The notes under the pieces: model-generated
Seen by the model: only the letters and a program-made list of their open reading frames with translations
Databases searched by the model: none
What the model was told of the DNA's origin: nothing
Shown here: positions 32,539 to 40,943 of the stretch, piece after piece
Position numbering within the stretch: the first letter of the stretch is position 1
How the letters are laid out: every line of letters starts with the position of its first letter
Origin: Paenibacillus sp. yr247
GTDB taxonomy: Bacteria > Bacillota > Bacilli > Paenibacillales > NBRC-103111
Assembly: GCF_900103825.1 (NCBI RefSeq)
Contig: NZ_FNIF01000016.1
Location: 43,828-107,827 of the forward strand
Reading direction: 5' to 3'
DNA: 64,000 bases
Program-made: the position numbers and the translations under genes

Positions 32539-33051
32539 TCATGATTCGCGATTGCGCATAAACATCATCAAGACGCCTGCTATTATGAGCACGATGGCAA
32601 TGATCGGTTGGTTGTGGAAAAAGCGGCCGAAGATAAAGCCTATGGAGAAGATTGCAAAGAACAACAGGGACATGACGGTCAGTATGTTAATCGGAATGAG
32701 TAACCATTTGTTACGTCCTCCGAACCAATACAGTTCGAATAAACCAACGGCGACAGCCAGAATAAATCCAGGCCACATGAGGTGCCAGATGTCAAACAGC
32801 ATGGACATTTGGCAAATGACACCGGCCGTTAAAAGAATCCCCCCAGGGACAAGAATACCAACACCCCGCCGCTGCAGGATAATGAAGTATAACCAGTGGA
32901 AAAAAACACCTACGGGAATGACGAACAAGGTTGGCCAGAAATATTCGAAAATCGTGCCGGTATTGAACGTAATTTCACCTTTCAGAAACATAAAAATACC
33001 TAAGAAAATCAAGATAGGGCCGAGAAAGGCGCTGCGATTCATATTCAACAT
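32539..33051 (-). CDS. LiaF-like/DUF5668 membrane protein
   Basis: A 170-aa protein with about five to six membrane helices: FLGPILIFLGIFMFL, FWPTLFVIPVGVFFHWLYF, VGILVPGGILLTAGVIC, LMWPGFILAVAVGLFELYWF, and two at the C-terminus. Alternating 'P-G-x-I-L' helices are typical of the LiaF N-terminal (DUF5668) membrane domain, but no extracytoplasmic LiaF C-domain follows. The start at 33051 follows TTAGGAGTG. The role is not known; related proteins take part in envelope-stress sensing. Confidence 0.72.
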   Translation of the reverse strand: MLNMNRSAFLGPILIFLGIFMFLKGEITFNTGTIFEYFWPTLFVIPVGVFFHWLYFIILQRRGVGILVPGGILLTAGVICQMSMLFDIWHLMWPGFILAVAVGLFELYWFGGRNKWLLIPINILTVMSLLFFAIFSIGFIFGRFFHNQPIIAIVLIIAGVLMMFMRNRES

Positions 33052-33248
33052 GCTCACTCCTAATAACTATAGTCGATTAAGGATATCATGGCGAAGGAAA
33101 AGTGTCTTCCGACTTAGGGGAGAATGGGTATCGGTCGGAGGTCTGATTTTTGAATCGGCCGTCGATCTCCTTTCATGAATGAATTCAGTCCAATAGCACA
33201 TAATAAACGGACTGTTCATCCATATATACCAAAAAGGAGAAGATGTTG

Positions 33249-33905
33249 ATGAAAGGCAAGTTCCTTAAGTTAACGCTGTTATATTTGTCTATTGCTTTAA
33301 GTGTTGTTCCGCTCAGTGCAGAGGCAAAGGTGGACGACCACGCCGTCGTCAAAATGCAATGTTACACCCAATCGATGGTAAAGCTGAAAGGCGATTTAAG
33401 AAAGTTATGGATTGATCATGTTTTTTGGACCAGAAGCTACCTTGTAAGCGCCCTTGCTGGCTTAGAAGATCAAGAAAAGGTGCTGGCTAGACTGCTCAAG
33501 AATCAGAAGGACATCGGAAATGCGATAAAACCGTATTACGGAGAGGCCGCTGGTAATCAACTAGGTGACCTGTTAACTGAGCATATCGTTCTTGCAAGCA
33601 AAGTGATAGCCGCAGTCAAAAGCGGTAATTCAGCTGATTTCGAGAAGTACAACAAAGAGTGGTATCGGAATGCCGATGATATCGCCGCATTTCTCAGCAA
33701 AGCGAACCCGAATTGGCCCATGAAAACCGCGCAAGATCTAATGTATGGGCACTTGCAATTGCTCACAAACAATGTGTTAGCTAGGCACAAAAAGGATTGG
33801 GAAGCGGACATAGCTACGTTCGAACAATACGAGGACCATATTTTTATGCTGGCCGATTTTCTTTCGGACGGGATCATCAAACAATTCCCTAAGAAGTTTA
33901 AGTAG
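33249..33905 (+). CDS. Secreted helical protein of unknown function
   Basis: A 218-aa protein with a signal peptide (MKGKFLKLTLLYLSIALSVV ... AEA, about residues 1-24). The mature part is helical: LRKLWIDHVFWTRSYLVSAL, QEKVLARLLKNQKDIGNAI, LLTEHIVLASKVIAAVK, WPMKTAQDLMYGHLQLLTN, and ADFLSDGIIKQFPKKF. This gives the look of an exported four-helix bundle found in many Bacillales. Start ATG 33249 has AAGGAG 9 bases upstream; ATG 33243 is too close to it. Function unknown. Confidence 0.72.
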   Translation: MKGKFLKLTLLYLSIALSVVPLSAEAKVDDHAVVKMQCYTQSMVKLKGDLRKLWIDHVFWTRSYLVSALAGLEDQEKVLARLLKNQKDIGNAIKPYYGEAAGNQLGDLLTEHIVLASKVIAAVKSGNSADFEKYNKEWYRNADDIAAFLSKANPNWPMKTAQDLMYGHLQLLTNNVLARHKKDWEADIATFEQYEDHIFMLADFLSDGIIKQFPKKFK

Positions 33906-33935
33906 TAGTGTTCGAAACGTAGTGAAACTTGACAC

Positions 33936-33972
33936 AAAAAGCCTCAAAGACATTAGTCTTCGAGGCTTTTTT
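33936..33972. terminator. Bidirectional terminator between convergent genes
   Basis: Stem AAAAAGCCTC / GAGGCTTTTTT with an inner AAGAC-ATTA-GTCTT. Serves both the secreted-protein gene and thrC. Confidence 0.9.
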
Positions 33973-33982
33973 ACATGCTATT

Positions 33983-35371
33983 TTAGAAAAACTTCACCAA
34001 CTGATCCTTAATCTCGTCGTTCGACCCACCCACAACCGTTTGGAACTGTGGCATGTCGAAAAGGGCTTGGATTTGCTGCGGGTAAGCCTGCTCAATGTTG
34101 CGCAAACGGATCGACTCATCGAATTTGGCCGGATGAGCGGTCGAAAGGGCAACCGTCACTTCGCCGGCTACGGCAAGCTTGTCGGCAGCAGCTACTCCGC
34201 AAGCTGTGTGCGGATCGAGCAGATACGCGTATTTCTCATAGTATTCGCTGATTGTATCCAGGCACTCGTCGTTCTGCACGCCATAGGCAGCAAAGTCAGC
34301 TTGCACGGCTTGCAGCTTGTCGGCAGGAATAACGACACGGCCTTCGGCCTTGAATTGATCCATGATAGCCGAGACAGCTTGTGCGTCTTCGCCGTAGAGG
34401 TAGAACAAGTAGCGCTCGAAGTTGCTAGCCACTTGAATATCCATGGAAGGACTATATGTTCCACGGAACTCGCCTGGCTGATACACACCTTCCTGTACGA
34501 ATCGCTCAAGAATATTGTTTTCGTTCGTAGCGAGAATGAGCTTATGAATGGGAAGCCCCATCTTCTGAGCCAGATAGCCGGCAAAGATATCGCCGAAGTT
34601 GCCGGTCGGCACGCTAAAGTTGACCTTCTCAGCTTGATCGTTCTTAACTAATTGGAAATAGGCATAGAAGTAATACACCGTTTGCGCCAAAATGCGGGCT
34701 ATGTTGATCGAGTTAATCGCACGCAAATGGTAGCGATGCTTGAACTCAATATCAGCGAACAGCTCCTTGATGATGCGCTGGCAGTCATCGAAGGTGCCTT
34801 CAACGGAGAGATTCAGCACGTTCGTGTCATCTACCGTAGTCATCTGCAGTTCTTGCACCTTGCTCACCTTCTGGTGAGGATGAAGGATACAAATCCGAAT
34901 GCCTTCTTTGCCGCGAACACCCTCAATAGCTGAAGCCCCTGTGTCTCCTGAAGTTGCCCCAAGAATATGGATGATTGAATTCGTTTTGCGAGAAACGTAG
35001 GCATAGAGGTTACCCAAGAATTGCAGAGCGATATCCTTGAAAGCAAACGTTGGTCCGTGAAACAATTCCAATACATATATGCCGTCATTCAGGCGTTTGA
35101 CGGGTGTAACAGCTTCATCCCGAAACGTGGAATAGCTATCGTCAACCAGCTGCTTTAGCTCGCCCCTCGGAATTTCGTTGTTCACGTATAGCGAGAAGAT
35201 TTCAAGCGCTAACTCCGAGTAGGAGAGCTTCTGCCACTCTTGAAGCGTGTCTGCCGACAGTTGTGGGATCGTCTTAGGAACAAGCAAACCGCCGTCGTCT
35301 GCCAATCCCATCAGGATGGCATCGATAAAGCCGATGGGTTTTACTTTTCCACGAGTGCTAATGTATTCCAT
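33983..35371 (-). CDS. thrC: Threonine synthase
   Basis: A 462-aa PLP enzyme that converts O-phosphohomoserine to threonine. It is the longer type of threonine synthase with N-terminal MEYISTRGKVKPIGFIDAIL. The PLP lysine is in GPTFAFKDIALQ; the phosphate-binding loop ATSGDTGASA and PTGNFGDIFAG are clear; the C-terminus has DPHTACGVAAAD and TAHPAKFDESI. Start ATG 35371 is preceded by AGGGGACTC. It stands alone, away from hom and thrB. The bases upstream are AT-rich with no obvious T-box. Confidence 0.94.
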   Translation of the reverse strand: MEYISTRGKVKPIGFIDAILMGLADDGGLLVPKTIPQLSADTLQEWQKLSYSELALEIFSLYVNNEIPRGELKQLVDDSYSTFRDEAVTPVKRLNDGIYVLELFHGPTFAFKDIALQFLGNLYAYVSRKTNSIIHILGATSGDTGASAIEGVRGKEGIRICILHPHQKVSKVQELQMTTVDDTNVLNLSVEGTFDDCQRIIKELFADIEFKHRYHLRAINSINIARILAQTVYYFYAYFQLVKNDQAEKVNFSVPTGNFGDIFAGYLAQKMGLPIHKLILATNENNILERFVQEGVYQPGEFRGTYSPSMDIQVASNFERYLFYLYGEDAQAVSAIMDQFKAEGRVVIPADKLQAVQADFAAYGVQNDECLDTISEYYEKYAYLLDPHTACGVAAADKLAVAGEVTVALSTAHPAKFDESIRLRNIEQAYPQQIQALFDMPQFQTVVGGSNDEIKDQLVKFF

Positions 35372-35456
35372 ATGAGTCCCCTTATTCGAATGAATTTTCA
35401 GTTATTGTATCAAAAATCAATTCATTTGGACAGTGTGATCCATCACAATACACAAA

Positions 35457-35488
35457 GAAACCTTCCAAGGTTTTGGAAGGTTTCTTAC
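35457..35488. terminator. Terminator hairpin between thrC and the broken gene
   Basis: Perfect 12-bp stem AAGAAACCTTCC / GGAAGGTTTCTT with an 8-base loop. It lies just past the stop at 35499 on the minus strand. Confidence 0.75.
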
Positions 35489-35498
35489 GTAATTTAAC

Positions 35499-35949
35499 TT
35501 ATTCTTCCTTAGCACCTACAACGATTTTCCATGCTGTGCCGATAGGAGGAAGGCTCTTCGTCAGCGCAGGTCCATAAAATCCGATGACATCGGCACCCTT
35601 AACGAGCGCAGCTTTCTCCACTTTGTCACCATTTTTATCAACAATAGAAGTTTCCTTCGTAAGCTGTAGAACCACTTCATTCGGTGCTGCATCCGTTAAA
35701 CCGGCACCTTTAATGAGAATGCTGATATCCCTTTTATCATCATTGCGAACTTCTTCAATCACCCAGCTGTACCAATGGTACCCGCATGTTTGTTCGAGTC
35801 CAGAACCGTAATCTTGGAAGTAGGCGTTTGTGGCGGCAAGCTAAGAGTTGAAACCATTCAGGCGCTTTCGTTGCAGCATGAGCCGCACCTGTCGTCATCA
35901 TGGCAGATAAGGATAGAACAGCTAGGCTCTTTTTCACAAGGGGTTTCAT
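35499..35949 (-). pseudogene. Secreted-protein gene broken by two frameshifts
   Basis: Three successive frames encode one protein. Frame 1 (from 35949) gives a signal peptide MKPLVKKSLAVLSLSAMMTT ... AHAATKAPEWFQ. Frame 2 continues LSLPPQTPTSKITVLDSNKH then AGTIGT. Frame 3 gives YSWVIEEVRNDDKRDISIL ... to VVGAKEE at 35499. The signal peptide, the Pro/Thr linker and the beta-rich domain read as one small exported protein of about 150 aa. Either a true double frameshift or sequencing error. Ribosome-binding site AAGGAAGAA is intact. Family not recognised. Confidence 0.78.
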
Positions 35950-36211
35950 GGTTGTAATTCTTCCTTCCTGTATGCAAGGTAAGATATGGATGATTTTCTG
36001 TTATCTTTAACAAAGTTGGCTTCGAGAAAGTTGCAGTTTTTGTAGGAAGATGGAGATATGTTTACCTTGCGTCATTGTATGGGGAAATATGCATAAGTAC
36101 TAATTGGCCGTTAACGAACGGAAAGTTTGATTAAAACGGGTTAGGGAGTGGACTTCGGTAGGGCGAACCGATAAAATCAATACGTACTGGAAAATGGAGA
36201 GGGGTGAAGTT

Positions 36212-37954
36212 GTGTCTTTTGTAATGAAACTGCGGTGGTTTTTCAAAGAAAGATGGAAATACTACGTGCTTGCTATTGGCTTAATGATTTGCGTGAACTT
36301 ATTGGCAACCGTTCCGCCTAAAATGATAGGAAATACGATTGATCTTATTAGAAGCGGGAATTTAACGGCATCTGGCTTAAATCAGACCGTCATCCTGCTT
36401 GTAGGCCTTTCTCTTCTTTTATATGTCATTACTTATGTTTGGATCACGACCTTGTTCGGCAACTCGGCGCTAGTTGAGAAGGTGCTTCGAGGACGTCTAC
36501 TGGCTCATCTGACGAAAATGACACCGGCTTTCTTTCAGCGCAACAGCACGGGTCAGTTGATGGCACTGGCAACGAATGATGTGCTCGCCATTGGCCAGAC
36601 CGCTGGCTATGGCGTGATGACACTCGTCCACACGCTCGTTGGAGCGTCAGTCGTCATTATCACGATGGTTTCCTTCATTAGCTACAAATTAATGCTTGCG
36701 GCGTTGATTCCATTGCCTTTTCTGGCGCTAGTGATTAATAAGCTAGGTCAAAAAGTAAGAACACGTTTCCTCGCTGCGCAGGCTTCTTTTGGCCAAATGA
36801 ATGATCATGCGCTGGAGTCCATCTCTGGCATTCGCGTCATACGTTCTTATGTGCAGGAAGATCATGATCTAACGGCTTTCGATAAAGTGACGTCGGACGT
36901 GATGAATAAAAATAGACGTGTATCCATGTTAAATGCGCTTTTTCAGCCGCTCACAACTTTAATTGTGGGGTTGAGCTATTCCATCGGTATCGGATATGGT
37001 TCCTATCTGGTGTTTCATCAAGAGATTACGCTGGGTCAGCTGATTTCGTTTAACATTTACCTAGGTATGCTGATCTGGCCGATGATTTCCTTCGGTGAGT
37101 TTATTAATGTTCTGCAGCGCGGAAGTGCCTCAGCGGACCGTTTGGATAAAGCACTAACACAGAAAGCCGATATAGTGGATGCCGATGCGCCAATTACCGT
37201 GAGTGTGCCGGAACGTATCGAGATGAAGGGGCTCAGCTTTACGTATCCGACCGCTAACCATCCTAGTCTCGTTAACGTTTCTTTCCAACTAGAGCGTGGA
37301 CAGACGCTAGGAATTGTAGGTCGAACGGGTAGTGGCAAAAGCACGCTGCTCAAGCAGCTGCTGCGGCAATTCCCGGTCGAACCAGAGAAGCTGCTGATCG
37401 CAGGCGTGCCGATTGAGCGCATCACCTTGGATCAGGTGAAGAGCTGGGTTGCTTACGTCCCGCAGGAGCATTTGCTGCTGTCAAAGTCCATACGCGACAA
37501 TGTCGCGCTGGGTAAGCACGATGCATCACCGGAAGAGATCGCGCGGGCCATTGAGATGGCTTCTTTTACCCAAGATATCGAGCAAATGCCAGAGGGCTTA
37601 GCGACAATTGTCGGCGAAAATGGCGTCATGCTGTCCGGTGGGCAGAAGCAGCGCCTGGCCATTGCTAGAGCCCTTCTTATCAATTCAGAAATACTGCTGC
37701 TTGATGACTCGCTATCTGCTGTAGATGCGCGGACGGAAAGCCGCATCCTCCAACATATCCGCAAGGAACGCGCGGGTAAAACAACATTGATCACCACGCA
37801 CCGACTATCGGCCGTGAGCCATGCGAATTGGATCCTCGTCCTGGACGAGGGACGGGTTGTCGAAGAGGGGACCCACGAAGAACTAATGCTGTTTGGCGGC
37901 TGGTACCGTGAGCAGTGGGATCGTCAACAGATGGAAGCGAGCTTGGAAGAATGA
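36212..37954 (+). CDS. bmrC: ABC multidrug exporter half, BmrC/YheI-like (degenerate ATP site)
   Basis: A 580-aa half-transporter: six membrane helices then a nucleotide-binding domain. Walker A is GRTGSGKST, signature LSGGQKQR, and Walker B ILLLDDSLSAVD, in which Asp replaces the usual catalytic Glu. That change marks the non-hydrolysing partner of heterodimeric exporters such as BmrCD (YheIH). The H-loop TTHRLSAV is intact. GTG 36212 is preferred as start (GAGAGGGGTG upstream); ATG 36194 lies before that site. The second half-transporter begins 23 bases after this stop. Confidence 0.9.
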   Translation: MSFVMKLRWFFKERWKYYVLAIGLMICVNLLATVPPKMIGNTIDLIRSGNLTASGLNQTVILLVGLSLLLYVITYVWITTLFGNSALVEKVLRGRLLAHLTKMTPAFFQRNSTGQLMALATNDVLAIGQTAGYGVMTLVHTLVGASVVIITMVSFISYKLMLAALIPLPFLALVINKLGQKVRTRFLAAQASFGQMNDHALESISGIRVIRSYVQEDHDLTAFDKVTSDVMNKNRRVSMLNALFQPLTTLIVGLSYSIGIGYGSYLVFHQEITLGQLISFNIYLGMLIWPMISFGEFINVLQRGSASADRLDKALTQKADIVDADAPITVSVPERIEMKGLSFTYPTANHPSLVNVSFQLERGQTLGIVGRTGSGKSTLLKQLLRQFPVEPEKLLIAGVPIERITLDQVKSWVAYVPQEHLLLSKSIRDNVALGKHDASPEEIARAIEMASFTQDIEQMPEGLATIVGENGVMLSGGQKQRLAIARALLINSEILLLDDSLSAVDARTESRILQHIRKERAGKTTLITTHRLSAVSHANWILVLDEGRVVEEGTHEELMLFGGWYREQWDRQQMEASLEE

Positions 37955-37977
37955 AAAGCGGAAGAAAGGAGGACGAC

Positions 37978-39732
37978 ATGATCAATAAACCATCCACGAC
38001 GAGAAGACTCATCTCCTATGCCCTCGTCTATAAGTTCAGGATTATCGGAGCGCTGCTCATTCTTTGTTGTGCGGTTGGCGCCGAGCTGGGCGGACCTTAC
38101 ATCACCAAAACCATCATCGATCAGCACTTATCAACCGGAACACGCGAAATGGCGCCGGTACTTAAGCTGCTTGGATTGTATATGGGACTGCTTCTTACAG
38201 CAAGCATCTGTAATTTCGCGCAATCCTATTTGCTCCAATCCACGGCGCTGCAAATCATCAAAAACATGCGTATGGACTTAATGCAACATATTCAGCGCAT
38301 CTCGCTGCGCTATTTCGATAACACGCCAATCGGGCAGGTTGTATCGAGAATTGCGAACGATACCGAAGCAGTCCGTGACCTATTCATGAGCTTTATGGCA
38401 ACTTTCGTCGTAAGCATGATGCAGTTGGCGGGTATATTCGTTGCCCTATTCATTTTAGATTGGCATCTTGCACTTTTTTGCCTGGTGCTGCCGCCGATCT
38501 TTGCGCTGATAATGACGATTCACTTGAAATATTCGAAAATCTTCATCACCATCATGCGCGCCCGGCTCAGTGACATGAACGCGATGATTAATGAATCGAT
38601 CGTGGTTATGCCGATTATTCAAGCTTTTCGCCGGGAAAAAGTGACGCTTGAAGAATTCGAAGTACTGAATAAGGATCGCTATGTGAACCAGCTTAAGCAG
38701 TTCCGCATCTTTTCCTTATCCTCTCGTAATATTGTAGGAACCATTGGCAGCTTGGTGACGGCTATGGTCATTTGGTATTTTGGTCGGGAATCGCTGCAAG
38801 CCGTTATTTCTTTTGGAGTGTTTTACGCATTCATCGATTATTTGGGGCGGATTTTTCAGCCGATTATCGGGATCTTCGATCAGCTGACGAATGCGCAAAG
38901 AGCGTTCGTTTCCGCGGATAAGGTGTTTACGATCATGGACATGGAAGGTCAAGATGTTGAGAAGACGGATCAGGTGAGCCGCCCGGAAGGTATCGTGAAG
39001 TTCGATAACGTAACCTTTGCTTATAAAGAAGGGGAAAACGTGCTGAAGCACATAACGTTTGAAGCTCGCAAGGGGGAAACGGTAGCATTGGTCGGTCATA
39101 CAGGCTCAGGCAAAAGCTCCATCCTAAACCTGCTGCTCGGTTTCTACGAACCGGGCGAAGGCAGCATTACCATTGATGGACGCGACATCCGGACGATGTC
39201 CAAGCAAGCGCTGCGCAAGCATATGGGCATTGTTTTGCAGGATCCGTTCTTGTTTGCAGGAGATATCAAATTCAATGTGAGCCTCTATAATGAGGATATT
39301 TCCTTGGATCGTGTCAAAAGCGCGCTGAAAGACGTCGGCGCAGCCCCATTCATCGAGCAGCTGCCGAATGGCTACGATGAGCAGGTTGTGGAGCGGGGCA
39401 GCACCCTGTCTTCTGGTCAAAGACAGCTTATTTCTTTCGCCCGGGCCTTGGCATTCGACCCGTCGATCCTTATCTTGGACGAAGCGACAGCCAGCATCGA
39501 CAGCGAAACGGAAGGGATGATCCAGCAAGCGCTTCAGGTTGTCAGCGAGGGCCGCACGACCTTGGTCATCGCGCATAGACTGTCTACGATACGCGATGCG
39601 GACCAGATTCTCGTGCTGCACCGAGGCGAAATTGCCGAGCGCGGCAATCACGAAACATTGATGGCGCTTGGAGGCAGATACGCGAAAATGTATCAGCTGC
39701 AAAAAGGCGAGGGGTCGGCAGTCGTGAGCTGA
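37978..39732 (+). CDS. bmrD: ABC multidrug exporter half, BmrD/YheH-like
   Basis: A 584-aa half-transporter with canonical hydrolysis residues: Walker A GHTGSGKSS, Walker B ILILDEATASID with catalytic Glu, and switch AHRLSTI. The signature is LSSGQRQL, the slightly altered form expected in the partner that pairs with a degenerate site. Start ATG 37978 follows AAGGAGGACG; a longer frame from 37915 overlaps the upstream gene and is not used. It should form a heterodimer with the preceding gene product and export drugs or other amphiphiles. Confidence 0.9.
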   Translation: MINKPSTTRRLISYALVYKFRIIGALLILCCAVGAELGGPYITKTIIDQHLSTGTREMAPVLKLLGLYMGLLLTASICNFAQSYLLQSTALQIIKNMRMDLMQHIQRISLRYFDNTPIGQVVSRIANDTEAVRDLFMSFMATFVVSMMQLAGIFVALFILDWHLALFCLVLPPIFALIMTIHLKYSKIFITIMRARLSDMNAMINESIVVMPIIQAFRREKVTLEEFEVLNKDRYVNQLKQFRIFSLSSRNIVGTIGSLVTAMVIWYFGRESLQAVISFGVFYAFIDYLGRIFQPIIGIFDQLTNAQRAFVSADKVFTIMDMEGQDVEKTDQVSRPEGIVKFDNVTFAYKEGENVLKHITFEARKGETVALVGHTGSGKSSILNLLLGFYEPGEGSITIDGRDIRTMSKQALRKHMGIVLQDPFLFAGDIKFNVSLYNEDISLDRVKSALKDVGAAPFIEQLPNGYDEQVVERGSTLSSGQRQLISFARALAFDPSILILDEATASIDSETEGMIQQALQVVSEGRTTLVIAHRLSTIRDADQILVLHRGEIAERGNHETLMALGGRYAKMYQLQKGEGSAVVS

Positions 39733-39810
39733 CCTATCGAACATGCAATGGAATTGATGCTCTATCCTGGGTACTTTTAAGAGGTTAACATGAGATGACG
39801 TTAACGGTGC

Positions 39811-39858
39811 TGCTCCTTTCTTATTTATTGGAAAGGAGCACACCATCTTTTTTTTTGA
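39811..39858 (+). terminator. Terminator of the bmrCD-like operon
   Basis: Perfect 10-bp stem TGCTCCTTTC / GAAAGGAGCA with a 10-base loop, followed after CACCATC by a run of nine T. Confidence 0.85.
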
Positions 39859-39867
39859 AAAAAGACG

Positions 39868-39896
39868 TTGACATGTATCTCAAAATGAATTATCTT
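39868..39896 (+). promoter_or_regulatory. Sigma-A promoter with MhqR-like box upstream of the MarR gene
   Basis: TTGACA (39868-39873), 17-base spacer, TATCTT (39891-39896). The spacer contains TATCTCAAAAT, and a similar TATCTTAAAAC followed by AAAGAT precedes the DoxX gene at 40439-40455. MarR-type quinone sensors bind ATCTC-type palindromes, so these may be operators for the adjacent regulator. Confidence 0.55.
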
Positions 39897-39950
39897 TAAA
39901 TTAAGAAATTACAAGTGAGATTAATGAGCACAGAAATGAGGTGAACTTAA

Positions 39951-40394
39951 ATGAGTGATTCAAGAAATGATTCATTAGATCTCTACATCGCACTTTCAAG
40001 AGCCAGTGAATGGGTTAATGCGCATGGGGATCGAGATATTCGAAAGCATGGCTTGAATCGAACCGAATTCGGTGTTCTCGAGCTGCTTTATCATAAAGGT
40101 GCACAGGCGATTCAACAAATTGGCAGCAAGGTGCTGATGAGCAGTGGAAACATCACCTATGTCGTAGATAAGCTGGAGAAGAAAGAATTTGTGAAGCGCA
40201 AAACATCAACCGGAGATCGCAGGCTCATATTTGCGGAAATAACGGAAAAAGGTAAGCAATTTATCGAAGAGGTATTTCCTAAGCATACCGAGGTGATTGA
40301 GAAAGCGGTGGCTGGACTTACAGCAGAAGAGAAGAAAGTTACTAGTCAATTGTTGAAGAAGCTTGGTAGGTTCGCGCAGGAAGGTTTTAAGTAG
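39951..40394 (+). CDS. mhqR: MarR family regulator, MhqR-like
   Basis: A 147-aa winged-helix repressor. Typical MarR order: helical dimer arm (LYIALSRASEWVNAHGDRDI), HGLNRTEFGVLELLY, recognition region SSGNITYVVDKLEKKEFV, wing KRKTSTGDRRLIFAEITEKG. There is no conserved redox Cys near the N-terminus. It is followed by DoxX, a ring-cleaving dioxygenase and a hydrolase, the set controlled by MhqR in Bacillus subtilis in response to methylhydroquinone and catechols. Start ATG 39951 follows GAGGTGAAC. Confidence 0.85.
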   Translation: MSDSRNDSLDLYIALSRASEWVNAHGDRDIRKHGLNRTEFGVLELLYHKGAQAIQQIGSKVLMSSGNITYVVDKLEKKEFVKRKTSTGDRRLIFAEITEKGKQFIEEVFPKHTEVIEKAVAGLTAEEKKVTSQLLKKLGRFAQEGFK

Positions 40395-40438
40395 TTTGCC
40401 CTCTCTCAGAGGAGTTAACTACTTAACATTCTAACATA

Positions 40439-40455
40439 TATCTTAAAACAAAGAT
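40439..40455. promoter_or_regulatory. MhqR-like operator candidate before the DoxX gene
   Basis: TATCTTAAAACAAAGAT is an imperfect palindrome (ATCTT-6-AAGAT) starting 40 bases before the DoxX start, and it shares TATCT(C/T)AAAA with the box upstream of the regulator gene. A long inverted repeat (AAGTAGTT...AACTACTT, 40389-40423) separates the regulator from this site and may act as a terminator or attenuator. Confidence 0.45.
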
Positions 40456-40478
40456 TCTTAATTTGGAGGAGACAAATC

Positions 40479-40880
40479 ATGAGTATGGCATTAGGATTAT
40501 TAATTATTCGATTGGTTGTTGGATTAAGCTTTGTAGCACATGGTGCACAGAAGTTGTTTGGCTGGTTTGGTGGCTATGGTCCAAAAGGTACAGGCGGCTG
40601 GATGGAGTCCATCGGCATTAAACCCGGTGTTGCTATGGCCGTGATGGCCGGACTTATGGAGTTCGTAGGCGGTGCTTTATTTACCGCTGGATTAGGTACC
40701 GTAATAGCGGCGCTGCTCATTACCATAACGATGGTTGTATCGATTGTTAAAGTACACGCAAAGAACGGCTATTGGGCTACTGCAGGCGGCTATGAATACA
40801 ATTTGCTGCTGATTGCTATTGCAGTAGGCGTGGCATTCATGGGTGCTGGGACTTATTCCATCGACGCTTTATTCAATTAA
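40479..40880 (+). CDS. mhqP: DoxX family membrane protein, MhqP-like
   Basis: A 133-aa DoxX protein with four membrane helices. Family features: LLIIRLVVGLSFVAHGAQKLFGWFGG at the start, GPKGTGGWMESIGIKPG, VMAGLMEFVGGALFTAGL, and a final helix near FMGAGTYSID. In B. subtilis the MhqP (YdfP) DoxX protein is co-regulated with the ring-cleaving dioxygenase MhqO. Start ATG 40479 follows TTGGAGGAGAC. First gene of the quinone-detoxification operon. Confidence 0.88.
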   Translation: MSMALGLLIIRLVVGLSFVAHGAQKLFGWFGGYGPKGTGGWMESIGIKPGVAMAVMAGLMEFVGGALFTAGLGTVIAALLITITMVVSIVKVHAKNGYWATAGGYEYNLLLIAIAVGVAFMGAGTYSIDALFN

Positions 40881-40943
40881 TCATGGATACTTTGCATTAA
40901 GGTCTGGACATAACTAAATAAACAATCAAAGGAGTTGGATGAA

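Noticed and set aside
32552..33178. 208-codon plus-strand frame
   Set aside because: Antisense shadow of the membrane protein gene at 32539-33051.
33929..34651. 240-codon plus-strand frame
   Set aside because: Antisense shadow of thrC.
39124..39846. 240-codon minus-strand frame
   Set aside because: Antisense shadow of the second ABC half-transporter.
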